DNA from: a virus
Direction: 5' to 3' (one strand)
DNA: 24,373 nucleotides
IMG/VR virus record: IMGVR_UViG_3300040807_000807
Span: 1-24,373 of that record
Part shown: positions 1 to 8,889 of the stretch, piece by piece
How positions within the stretch are numbered: position 1 is the first letter of the stretch
Layout of the letters: each line of letters opens with the position of its first letter
Notes under the pieces: model-generated
The model's input: only the letters and a program-made list of their open reading frames with translations
What the model was told of the DNA's origin: nothing
Database searches by the model: none
Position numbers and translations under genes: made by a program

Positions 1-3000
1 GCTCTTCAAAATTATCTTTAATAAAAACATCTAAGGCTTTACGAAGTTCTTTTCCTTTTAGGCTCAGATCAACATCCCACTCAATATCAGAGTCTTTCAT
101 TAATTTCTTAACGCGAGCATCTGTTAATAAGTGGTAACTTCTATCAAACTTTCCTAATCTATAAAGTAAAGGATTTGTGTTGTCTAGGGTAACGGCTAGT
201 TGTACTAAAGCATCAGGTCTATAAGACCAAACATTCTTATCTGGATATGCTTGTTCTACAAGACGCTTGTAAATCATAGCTCCTTGACGAGGACTTTTTT
301 CTTTGTCTCCTCGCATAAAGGATATGATATTAATGTCATTTGCCTCAGCGTCTTCTAGAGCTTTGCTAAAAGCTGCTCTAATAACTTTTACAGCATCGCC
401 AGATCCTGTTGATATCCACGAAGTCATTTCTCCGTCTTCACCTAAAGCTTCAAAGTCAACCCTTAAAGTCCTTACCTTTTCTTTTTCGGGAACCAACTGT
501 TCTTCACTAATAGTATGAGATACTAAAATGTCTTGACCCTCAGCGTTCTTAAAGACGTACTGGATATCAGCACTCTTATCAAAATAAGGATGACCTTCTC
601 CTATCTTAGTAAGAACATAAGGGGCTTCGACTGCAGGAGTAGCTCCGGGTGTAGGCGTAGCTTGGGCTGTAGGAGTAGCTTCAACAGGGGGCATCAAAGC
701 AGTAAACTGTTCAATAGCTTCATCTAGAACTTTTATTTGGGCATCTGTAAGAGAGTTATTGAGTTTTTCAATAGCCTCCATTAGATTTCCAACACGTTCT
801 TGATACTCTGCGTCTGTTTCACCGGAATGCTTTAGAGTTTCAGTTACAGGTATTCCCATACGATACTGCATGAGCATTCTAAAAAGCTCCGAACCACCCT
901 GAGCTGCCGCTTCTTTCTCTGCATCTTTTTCCACGCCTAGGGCTTTATACCGGATAGCATTATTTTCAGCGTTTTCTTTAAACGATTTAGGTCCTTTAAC
1001 GCCTTTTCTAAAGTACGCTTTCTCAATTATAGCTTTTGTTTCGGCGTCAAAAAAATTCCATAGATCAGAAAATGAAAGCTCATAATCATCCCCAAGAACT
1101 ATATAAGAAGCGGCATGAGCTACTTCTTCGGATATGACAACCCTTAAAGCTACATCGTCTCCTCCCCGCGCATCAATAGCTCCCTGCCCCCCTTCATGGA
1201 CTGTAATTGTATAGGGGTCTTCGCTATTAACACTCATTGCAGATTCTCTGCTGGGTCCAGGCTTAATTACTAAACCGCGAGTCATAGCGGCAATTTTATT
1301 AGCTAGTTTTCTCCAACCCTCATGTTTACTCTCGTCTCGAATCATGGTTTCTAAACCAAACAGACCCTCTGCTTCGATAGTAGAAGATTCCGCTGCGGGT
1401 TCCGCTACAGATGTAGATTCAGTGGATTCAATCTTTTGCTTTAAAGCGTAATAGTATGCCTTTAGTTTATCAGTAGAAAGCTTTTTAGGATCATTGCCAT
1501 GCTTTTCAGTAAGCTTTGCAAATTCAGCTTTCGCTTGGTCTAAGGAAATTTTACTGACGTACAAACGAGCCTGATTCCACACAGCTTTCTTTGCTTCGAT
1601 CTCCTTACCTTTTTCAATAAGAAGCGCCCTTGTCTCATCGCTAGTCTTCTGAACAGCTTCAAACTCTTCTTTTGTTAGACCGGCATATCCATGACTTTCT
1701 AAAGAAGTGTTAATAATGTTTCTAGCAATTTCAGGGTCTAACGACATTACGTCGATATCGGATAAAGACCTAGCTAAAAACTCAGCTCTGTTCTTTAAGG
1801 CTGTCTCAAGAGACTCTTTAACTTCCGTTGCCTTTTGTCGTAAAGCTTCAGGAGCCTCCTCATCGTCAATCAAGTCTACCAGAATTTGGTAACTATCTAC
1901 TTCAGAAGGATTAAGGTCTTCCTCGTTAGCCTTAACAATACGTCTTCGATTTAACTCTGTAGTAAAATCTTGTAATGCTTGGACGTATTTAACATCAGCC
2001 TCACTGCCTGCTAGCTGTCTACGTAGTTTTGCAAGACCTTCTTTACGCGCAGCTGCAACTGTAGTGTTTTCGTTTCTTGCAATGTAAGACGCCATCTTCT
2101 TTAAATCAAAGAACTTTGCTTTGATTAGTTTATGTACGTTTACACCACGTTCAAACGCGTGTTCAATAAGCTGCTTTGCTGTGTCTAAGGTTTCTTTATT
2201 AGCTCCGCGAGCCTTTAGAGTATCTTGAACATGCATAACAGCGGCCTCAACTGCGTCTAGACCAGAAGCTTTTGCTAGCCAGTTTAAAGCAGTTGCCCGT
2301 TCTTTGTCAGTTTTGTTAGCAGCTCTAGTCTCATTGATACGCTGCCAAAAGGCTCTAAAAGTTTCGTTAGGTGGCAAAGGTCTTGCTAACATTTGTCTAG
2401 CAATATCAGCCCTAGCTACCATACTTCCAGTGCCTTTGATTAGCGTATTTAGGATACCACCAAAAATAGCGCCGACGCCAGCACTAGCCATAGCATCCAT
2501 AAAATTAAATCTAAATTCTTCGCTATCGATTTTATCACCGTACACTAGACGCTGAAATTCGTAGATGTCGTCTAAGCTAACAGCATAAGCTACTAACTCA
2601 CCTGTTGCACCATCTAATGCACTAGAAGCTAGTCGGCCCAGTTGGCCAACTTCAGCTCCTTCATCTAACAAAGCCTTTTTAAAGGAGTTCCAAAGAATAC
2701 TTTCTTTTTCTTTGATAATCCCCTTAGCAGCCTCAGTAGCAACTTCTGTTACTTCGTCTACATTCTTTGTACTTTTAGTAAGCCGCTTGTAGTTTTTAAT
2801 AGTAGGAATGATAACTTCATCCGCTAAGTTAACCATCAAGAATTTTCTAGACATCTTAGCTGTATCAGTACCTACTCTAATTCCTTTACTAACACCTTCT
2901 AAGCTTCTTCCTGAAATAGTTAGAAGAGCGTCGGTAGCCTTTCCTATTTGATAGCCTGTAGCGGAAGCCCGACCTCCTAAATGAAGAAGTCCTCTAGCTC

Positions 3001-3952
3001 CCTTTCTAGCAAGGAAAGCTGCACCAGAGCCGCCAAAAGTAATTGGAATAAGAGCAACGCTTAAGCCCATCTCAGCTACCGAATCAGGATCAGTTATGAT
3101 TCCTCGACCCAAGTCATACAGGAACTGAGTCCCGTATTCAACGTTAGACATCTCAGCCATTTTAATACCAGCTTTAAAGTCTACAGCCCTAGCGTTTAAC
3201 ATAGTAACTAGACCCGGGATAGACGGAGCACTTTTAATGTCCTCAGGAGTTACTCCAATTCGTTGAAGAAATCTTCCTTGACTACTTTTGCTGTTTAGCA
3301 AAGCTTTTACTACAGTATCTTGTAGCTTAGCATTTGTCTTCCAATTAGCATCTGTTTTGTATACAAGTTCTTCTACGCGTCCACCAGAAGTAAAGGCGTT
3401 TGTCCCTAGATCGTCTGAAAACCACCCAGCTACAATACCTCCAATACCTGAACCAACGCCGTACTCTCCTTCTTTAGTAGAACCCAAACCCATTTGAACC
3501 CCTAGTTCAAACTCGGTTAGTTGGTTTTTAATGTCAGCTGGAAGAAGATGATGAATCTGTTGGATGTACTTATCTGTTCCTGCAAACTGAGCTTGATACG
3601 CCATAGCGTTATAGCCCATCCATGTTTGCATATTAGCCGAATCGTTTTGTTGGCTAATGAACCTATCTAAACCAGCCACAGGCTCAAAGCCGTTCTCTAA
3701 CCTAGTAACCCTTTCTCCGTAAGGCAGACTACCGTCAGCTACTTCAGAGTAATACTCATAGAACTCGTCTTCTTTTTTAGCTTCTGCTGCAGTGGCAAAT
3801 GCTTCTTCCATCTGAGCCGCTTTAAAAAGACTTCTCTCATAACGCTCGTTTTCTCTTCTAATACGTTCTTGTGTTTGTATAAAAGTGGGAGCACCGTCAT
3901 ATACATTGTATCTATTGCTGTATTGACTAGGTGTGTAACTTGTTATTGACAT
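1..3952 (-). CDS. Internal virion (core) protein, gp16-like position, 3' end outside window
   Basis: The frame is open from ATG at 3952 (AGGA 7 nt upstream) to the window edge: 1317 residues with no stop, so the C-terminus is missing. It is the third of three consecutive large or Ala/Gln-rich genes after the terminase, the position and size of T7 gp16 (1318 aa), the ejected core protein. The N-terminal 100 residues are charged and helical. A hydrophobic stretch lies near residues 290-310, followed by long Lys/Glu/Ala-rich helices. I see no lytic transglycosylase domain at the N-terminus, where T7 gp16 has one. Near residues 937-946 is ISEEVAHAAS, which recalls a zincin helix without its first His. 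A Pro/Thr/Ala linker (about 1085-1110) precedes a globular region (about 1115-1260) resembling, from memory, GNAT-like domains of phage polyvalent proteins. The virion role is inferred from position and composition; the enzyme hints are weak. Confidence 0.8.
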   Translation of the reverse strand, partial: MSITSYTPSQYSNRYNVYDGAPTFIQTQERIRRENERYERSLFKAAQMEEAFATAAEAKKEDEFYEYYSEVADGSLPYGERVTRLENGFEPVAGLDRFISQQNDSANMQTWMGYNAMAYQAQFAGTDKYIQQIHHLLPADIKNQLTEFELGVQMGLGSTKEGEYGVGSGIGGIVAGWFSDDLGTNAFTSGGRVEELVYKTDANWKTNAKLQDTVVKALLNSKSSQGRFLQRIGVTPEDIKSAPSIPGLVTMLNARAVDFKAGIKMAEMSNVEYGTQFLYDLGRGIITDPDSVAEMGLSVALIPITFGGSGAAFLARKGARGLLHLGGRASATGYQIGKATDALLTISGRSLEGVSKGIRVGTDTAKMSRKFLMVNLADEVIIPTIKNYKRLTKSTKNVDEVTEVATEAAKGIIKEKESILWNSFKKALLDEGAEVGQLGRLASSALDGATGELVAYAVSLDDIYEFQRLVYGDKIDSEEFRFNFMDAMASAGVGAIFGGILNTLIKGTGSMVARADIARQMLARPLPPNETFRAFWQRINETRAANKTDKERATALNWLAKASGLDAVEAAVMHVQDTLKARGANKETLDTAKQLIEHAFERGVNVHKLIKAKFFDLKKMASYIARNENTTVAAARKEGLAKLRRQLAGSEADVKYVQALQDFTTELNRRRIVKANEEDLNPSEVDSYQILVDLIDDEEAPEALRQKATEVKESLETALKNRAEFLARSLSDIDVMSLDPEIARNIINTSLESHGYAGLTKEEFEAVQKTSDETRALLIEKGKEIEAKKAVWNQARLYVSKISLDQAKAEFAKLTEKHGNDPKKLSTDKLKAYYYALKQKIESTESTSVAEPAAESSTIEAEGLFGLETMIRDESKHEGWRKLANKIAAMTRGLVIKPGPSRESAMSVNSEDPYTITVHEGGQGAIDARGGDDVALRVVISEEVAHAASYIVLGDDYELSFSDLWNFFDAETKAIIEKAYFRKGVKGPKSFKENAENNAIRYKALGVEKDAEKEAAAQGGSELFRMLMQYRMGIPVTETLKHSGETDAEYQERVGNLMEAIEKLNNSLTDAQIKVLDEAIEQFTALMPPVEATPTAQATPTPGATPAVEAPYVLTKIGEGHPYFDKSADIQYVFKNAEGQDILVSHTISEEQLVPEKEKVRTLRVDFEALGEDGEMTSWISTGSGDAVKVIRAAFSKALEDAEANDINIISFMRGDKEKSPRQGAMIYKRLVEQAYPDKNVWSYRPDALVQLAVTLDNTNPLLYRLGKFDRSYHLLTDARVKKLMKDSDIEWDVDLSLKGKELRKALDVFIKDNFEE

Positions 3953-3985
3953 TTAATTTTCCTGCCCGCAGGGGGATTATTAAGA
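3953..3985 (-). promoter_or_regulatory. Short hairpin covering the Shine-Dalgarno of the gp16-like gene
   Basis: In the minus-strand transcript CCTG-CGGG-CAGG (3972-3961) can fold into a 4-bp stem, and its right arm contains the AGGA used by the start at 3952. It lies in the 33-nt gap between the two large core genes. There is no following T-run, so it is not an intrinsic terminator. A modest translational brake is possible; the stem is short and could be chance. Confidence 0.3.
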
Positions 3986-6900
3986 TTATGAATCAGCAAT
4001 GCGTGAAAGACCTCTACCTATTACATCAAAAACCCTCGTAGATCCTTCAATAAATTCTTTTTCTTTTCTTAAACTCTCTAAAGTTCTTCCTGTTTCTGGA
4101 TCAATAGGACTATCGTCGGGGAAGAAGATATCATAGATATCAAGAATAAGGCTATAGTTTTGAGTTTCTTTTGGCAGCGTTTTAAACGGTACAGGAGCTT
4201 GGCCCATGTAAAAAACTTCTGTAGGCCGTACTGGTGTAGCCGCTTCTAATCTAGAATCACGCAAAGTAAAATACTGTCGGCCATTTCTAAGAGAAACCTC
4301 AGCCGAAAACTCCGTCATGCCTTCTCTTAGCTCCATGTTACTTAAAGCCCATTGTTCCATAGCTACAAGGCCGTTATAAGTTAAACCGTCAGCTGTAAAA
4401 AAGGCTTTAAACACAGGAGCAAGATCCTTCATATCCTCAGGTAAGGCGGTTTCTAATTCGTCCTTGCCTTGTAAAAAAGCGGTAAACATTTCATCATCAA
4501 ATAAAGCATAATCAAATTCAAGAATTCGTTGTACTTGATCGATTCTTTGCCGTGCTTGAGGATCGTTGCCTCCTACTTCTTTAAGCTCTGAGATAAAACG
4601 ATCTTGCCCTTCTTTATTAACAATGCCTTGTACAGAAACACCATTACTTACGTCTCTTCCTATACTAACTACATGACGATTACTGGGATGTTGAGGATCA
4701 TCTAGTTCATACATAGGTTGAACTTCAAATCGACGCAACCCTTTATATTTTTCCATGCCTCCAACTGCCGTAAACGGCTGTACATCGACTAGCTTAAGGT
4801 TATTACTTGCAAGATAATTCGTAAGATCCTTAACAGTCACATTACCGCTTTGTGTTATAGAGTAGTCGAGAAAGGAAGAGGCTACGTCAAAACCAAGAAA
4901 GTTATATAACTCATTTATAAAAGCTTCCGTTTTCTCATAACCAGGGGCTCCTCTAACTTCTTGTCCCGCGTTTCGCCTACCTTTAATAGCAACCTCAAAT
5001 CTTTCTTGAAAGAGTTCCTCAGTTTCTGTAAGATTTACCTCTGGATCTGCTACTTTAAAAGTCTTATCTAAATAATCTCTTTGAAAATAATCAGCTGTTA
5101 AAAACCCGGTTATTTCAGCTTCAAAGGAGCCTATTTTTTGAACGTAAGCTTCTCGAACTCTTTGTTGTAGCTCAGCTGGAGTATCTTGTGTAATAACGCC
5201 TTCGTCTAACAAAGGAAGAATGTACTTATCCGCAAAACGACCTGCTGTTGATCCTGTAAATTTTCCGTTAGTTACGACCTGAAGAAATTTAATAGTTTTA
5301 TCTCTTTGGTCTTTTCCTTTTAACTCCGCAAGACTTACCATTATAGGATGAGCGGGATCTCTAATAATATCTGTAATAGCGTCCCCAACTCTTTCAGCAC
5401 TGCCCATAGGATCAGCTGCGGTAAACGTAGGAATCATGTCACCTAGAGCGTTATTTAAATAAGTTTCCCACTTCTCATCCGTATCCGTTGCACTGATAGC
5501 AACCTCATTAGGCGTAGGCTCAATTCCAAGCTCCTGCACGTTACCTGTTGTATCCATTGCAATGGTAAAGGGATTGTTTCCATCTTTGTAAGCAGCCTCT
5601 AGAGTATCGGCTGTTTCCATTAATTTAAGAACAGGCAAAGTTACATTACCAGAGCTTTCTATATCTTCTCTAAGCATATGGCGTAGATCTGTAGCAGATG
5701 TTATAAAGTCACTGGTAAATAAAATCATAGCTATTTGAGCGGCAAGTTTACCACGATCTACTTCATCAGGAACAAGTGCGATTAAATCTTCGTTAGCAAC
5801 AAGGCTGTCTTGTAAGTTAACAGCTAACTGACCAAGTTCTGTATCACTTGACATCCATATGTCATCTAACCCTGTTTTTATAACAGCTAAAATACCATCT
5901 GTTTTATTAGGATCGCCTGTAACTGTTTTTATCTTATCTTTAGCAGATCCCATAAGAAGAGCAGACGACCTGTCTAACATCCCAGTTAATTCTAAAATAA
6001 GTTCGCCGGAATGTAGCTGCCGCTGACCCCAAGGCATTTCAGATATTTGGTTAAGTCTATATCTTAAATCCCGTAGATTCACTATTCCCTTGTCTTCGTT
6101 ATATACCCCTTGAATAGCGTTTCTTGTAGCTGGATCTAAGGTTTGAATTCCATACGTTGGATCAAACTTTCTAGCTTTGGCGTCTTTTTTAATCTTATCT
6201 ACTTCTTCTGGTGTATAACCTACCTCGCCTAAGCTGTCAGCTAAAAAGTCAACTTGTTGCACAAATGCATTCTCTTGGCTTGAGTCAACAACAGATACAG
6301 CGGCAGCTTGAGCCAACGAGTGAATAGTGTCAATCGCTTCAGGCAGAGCCGTTACTGCATTATGAGCACGTAGATCTCCTAAATCTGACAGGGCTGAAAT
6401 AGTTGAAGTAGATGCTACATCAGGATCCCCTTTAGGATCAGTAAAAATTGTTGAAGCTTCTTTTGTATTACGCCTAACTCTATCCGTTATCTCTTTTCCA
6501 ATTGCTGTAGTATTCCTACGAACAAGATTGCCTCGGTGTGTAGCTCCTCTATCAGCCAACCTTTTATTTAGGTTGTCTACAATGGCAGCGTCTCGCTCAG
6601 CGTTTCCTGTATCAACTCCAATATCTATTGAAGGGTCAATTCCTTTAGCGTAATCTATAAAATCAATAGCTTGGGCTAAACGACCTTCATCAGTATTTGG
6701 GTAAATCTTAGGATTAGTGCTATAGTATTGATTAACTAAATCACCGCCTTTAGCAATAGCATCTAGTCTAGCTAAAACATCTTTAGCGGCTTTATCAACC
6801 TCGCTCATAAACCTATCTTCTGATCGTTCGGCAGCTGCTTCAACGGAATCACCAAAGTTCGAAGCTTCTACGCTTTGTCCGCTAAGCAATACTTCAGCTT

Positions 6901-7741
6901 CCCTCATTAAATCAGGATTATCACCAAAGGCATCAGCGAATACTTCAGCGTATTGCTCAATGTAATACTTAAAAGTAAACTCTTTATCTTCATCTGTAAG
7001 ATAGTCACTAGCCATCGTGTTGTTTTTATCGATTTTAAACTGAGCAGCGATGTCCGCAAACTCTAGTTTGTTAGCTTTTTTCTGACTATTCCACTGAGCT
7101 TTTCTAGCAGCGAGTTCAATAGCTGGGGTATTAAAACCGCTATTAAGAGTTTTTTGATACTCAGCTAGCTTTAAAGTTTCTTTATCAACTTCTGAAATAC
7201 CTTTTCTTTGATCAATTTCTAAAAGCTTTTCCTCTAGCCTTAGACTTGCTTGTTGATCTGTAAGAACAGGAAGCTGTTTTTTATACTCGTTAACCTTGGC
7301 TTTTAATCTAGCTTGATTATCGACCAGGTTCATTTTTTCTTCGTACTGTTCGTAAAGTTTCTTTTCCTCTAAAGCTCTTTCCTCAGGATTAAGAAGAGGA
7401 CTTAGATTTCCAATGTTTGTCTGAAGGTCTTGTAAATTTCTTTTATCGTCTATTTTACCTACAGTAACTAAACCCTGAACAGAGGCGCTCCCAGCCTGCA
7501 TACCAGCTTGGAGTAAATTTGCTAGGTCTGTGTAAGTGTTGCCACCCGTACGGGTTACATTAGATCGTCCAAAAACAACCTGTCCTCCACCTACCTGAGA
7601 CTTTTCAATCTTAGTCGTTTCTTGAGTAGGAGCTACAACGGACTGTTGAGACAACTCGTTCACCAGTTTGTAGATCCCGTAATCTTTCTCTCTTCGACTA
7701 GGGCGCTGAACATTAGGGTCCCTATTTTCTTGTCTTGGCAT
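3986..7741 (-). CDS. Internal virion (core) protein, gp15-like position, 1251 aa
   Basis: A large, mostly helical protein with no membrane segment or enzyme motif that I can recognise. It is rich in Glu, Asp, Lys, Gln and Ala. Residues about 110-220 are strongly heptad-like (many Glu/Lys/Leu) and probably form coiled coils. It starts at ATG 7741 with AAGGA 8 nt upstream, 13 nt after the gp14-like gene, and ends with TAA 33 nt before the gp16-like gene. Order and size fit the second ejected core protein of T7-like phages (T7 gp15, 747 aa), although this one is much longer, as is common in marine podoviruses. The assignment rests on synteny and composition rather than on a clear sequence match. 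Confidence 0.75.
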   Translation of the reverse strand: MPRQENRDPNVQRPSRREKDYGIYKLVNELSQQSVVAPTQETTKIEKSQVGGGQVVFGRSNVTRTGGNTYTDLANLLQAGMQAGSASVQGLVTVGKIDDKRNLQDLQTNIGNLSPLLNPEERALEEKKLYEQYEEKMNLVDNQARLKAKVNEYKKQLPVLTDQQASLRLEEKLLEIDQRKGISEVDKETLKLAEYQKTLNSGFNTPAIELAARKAQWNSQKKANKLEFADIAAQFKIDKNNTMASDYLTDEDKEFTFKYYIEQYAEVFADAFGDNPDLMREAEVLLSGQSVEASNFGDSVEAAAERSEDRFMSEVDKAAKDVLARLDAIAKGGDLVNQYYSTNPKIYPNTDEGRLAQAIDFIDYAKGIDPSIDIGVDTGNAERDAAIVDNLNKRLADRGATHRGNLVRRNTTAIGKEITDRVRRNTKEASTIFTDPKGDPDVASTSTISALSDLGDLRAHNAVTALPEAIDTIHSLAQAAAVSVVDSSQENAFVQQVDFLADSLGEVGYTPEEVDKIKKDAKARKFDPTYGIQTLDPATRNAIQGVYNEDKGIVNLRDLRYRLNQISEMPWGQRQLHSGELILELTGMLDRSSALLMGSAKDKIKTVTGDPNKTDGILAVIKTGLDDIWMSSDTELGQLAVNLQDSLVANEDLIALVPDEVDRGKLAAQIAMILFTSDFITSATDLRHMLREDIESSGNVTLPVLKLMETADTLEAAYKDGNNPFTIAMDTTGNVQELGIEPTPNEVAISATDTDEKWETYLNNALGDMIPTFTAADPMGSAERVGDAITDIIRDPAHPIMVSLAELKGKDQRDKTIKFLQVVTNGKFTGSTAGRFADKYILPLLDEGVITQDTPAELQQRVREAYVQKIGSFEAEITGFLTADYFQRDYLDKTFKVADPEVNLTETEELFQERFEVAIKGRRNAGQEVRGAPGYEKTEAFINELYNFLGFDVASSFLDYSITQSGNVTVKDLTNYLASNNLKLVDVQPFTAVGGMEKYKGLRRFEVQPMYELDDPQHPSNRHVVSIGRDVSNGVSVQGIVNKEGQDRFISELKEVGGNDPQARQRIDQVQRILEFDYALFDDEMFTAFLQGKDELETALPEDMKDLAPVFKAFFTADGLTYNGLVAMEQWALSNMELREGMTEFSAEVSLRNGRQYFTLRDSRLEAATPVRPTEVFYMGQAPVPFKTLPKETQNYSLILDIYDIFFPDDSPIDPETGRTLESLRKEKEFIEGSTRVFDVIGRGLSRIADS

Positions 7742-7754
7742 TTAAAGATCCTTT

Positions 7755-8420
7755 TCAAAAGCTGGGTAGTTTATAACCTAAGTCACTAAGACCACTTGCC
7801 ATACCAATGCCTTGAGAAGCACCGCCAGCTGCGCCTGATAACATACCAGTTAACATACCTAAAGTGCTAGGCCCTGTAGGAGGATTTCCTACATCTCCCG
7901 GCATATAAAGACTAGCTGAATTATAGCTCAACAGATCTCGCTGATCTAAAGCAGCCTTGTATTGATTTTTAGCATTTGTATCTGCTGCAAACTTTTCTCT
8001 ATACAGTTTATTACGCTGCTCTTGAAAACCAGCAGCGGCTCTTTGCTGAATTAGATCGGCGGTGCCGCCTCTTAGGTTTCTACCAGTAGCCTTAGCAGTC
8101 AACCCAGCATGAGAAAGAATCTGACTTCTTGCCGTGTTTGCTACGTTAGCTTTGAACGCATCTCTATTATATTTTAAAACATTGCCATAGTTAGCTACCG
8201 CTGTTTTAGCAATTTGTTTATTGTTGAAGCGACGTAAAGCGTTTTGCCTAGCCGCTTGAAAATTCTTTCTGTCATTTGCTAGAGAGTTCTTGAAATTGTT
8301 TCGTTCCGTCTCTACTTTATTAGCCAAATACTGTGCCTGAGCTTCAGTTTTTTGACCTTGCATGCTCATGAAACTACTAGCAGCGCCTACGGCAGCCATT
8401 CCAGCAATCATCACACCCAT
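7755..8420 (-). CDS. Internal virion protein, gp14-like, 221 aa
   Basis: The N-terminus (about residues 1-20, Gly/Ala/Met-rich) is hydrophobic and could insert in a membrane. The middle (about 25-165) is Gln/Asn/Lys/Arg/Ala-rich and helical. The C-terminal 40 residues are Gly/Ala/Met-rich and flexible. This architecture and the about 200-aa length are typical of T7 gp14, the smallest ejected core protein, which forms a pore in the host outer membrane. ATG 8420 is preceded by AGGAG at 7-nt spacing, and this site overlaps the end of the P-loop gene, whose stop is 1 nt away, so translation is likely coupled. The two larger core genes follow directly. Function is inferred from architecture plus order. 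Confidence 0.8.
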   Translation of the reverse strand: MGVMIAGMAAVGAASSFMSMQGQKTEAQAQYLANKVETERNNFKNSLANDRKNFQAARQNALRRFNNKQIAKTAVANYGNVLKYNRDAFKANVANTARSQILSHAGLTAKATGRNLRGGTADLIQQRAAAGFQEQRNKLYREKFAADTNAKNQYKAALDQRDLLSYNSASLYMPGDVGNPPTGPSTLGMLTGMLSGAAGGASQGIGMASGLSDLGYKLPSF

Positions 8421-8421
8421 G

Positions 8422-8889
8422 TTAATCTCCTAAAAATGTGACTATTTCCTCAATGTCTGAGTCTAGATTCTCAGTAAAGTAGTATCTATACTCTAGATTT
8501 GTTTGGGAATCTAGCCACGAATTTAAAAAAAGCTCTGCGGATGTAACTAAGTTTTCAGGAGTTACATCCAATGTTATAGGTTCTCGCTCAATCTGTTTCT
8601 CAATAGAGTTTAACTGATCCTCTAAGCTTTTTCTATGTAATATAATAAGTTTATTTACAGGAACTTGTAGGTTAACTAAAGAGACAGGCCACACCTTAGC
8701 AATGCCTTGCTCTACTTTAGCTACCTGTTTAGGTAAAAGATCGTAGTAACCACCTGGGTTGCCTTCTTTTGGAAGCAAACCCCCTAGAAATTTATCTCCG
8801 TTTACTAGATACTTTGCTTTAACGCACTGCTGCATAACAAACGAAGATCCTACTCTAGGACCTATTCCGGTAACTACGTTTAAAGACAT
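8422..8889 (-). CDS. Short sulfotransferase-like P-loop protein, 155 aa
   Basis: The N-terminus reads VVTGIGPRVGSSFVMQ (residues 5-20), which resembles the phosphosulfate-binding loop of sulfotransferase-family proteins (usually G-x-PRSGTS/T followed by a hydrophobic helix). Further similarities are a NPGGYYDL stretch (44-51) like the N-P-x-G-(F/Y)-Y-E/D segment of phage sulfotransferase-like proteins, and a beta strand KLIILHRKSLEDQ (80-92) in the place of the usual VI-x-LRDP strand. At 155 aa it is well short of a full sulfotransferase (about 250-300 aa), so it may be a minimal or non-catalytic member. It overlaps the 3' end of TerL by 35 nt and has only a weak AG-rich site upstream of ATG 8889. 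Substrate unknown. A nucleotide-binding packaging accessory is an alternative. Confidence 0.55.
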   Translation of the reverse strand: MSLNVVTGIGPRVGSSFVMQQCVKAKYLVNGDKFLGGLLPKEGNPGGYYDLLPKQVAKVEQGIAKVWPVSLVNLQVPVNKLIILHRKSLEDQLNSIEKQIEREPITLDVTPENLVTSAELFLNSWLDSQTNLEYRYYFTENLDSDIEEIVTFLGD

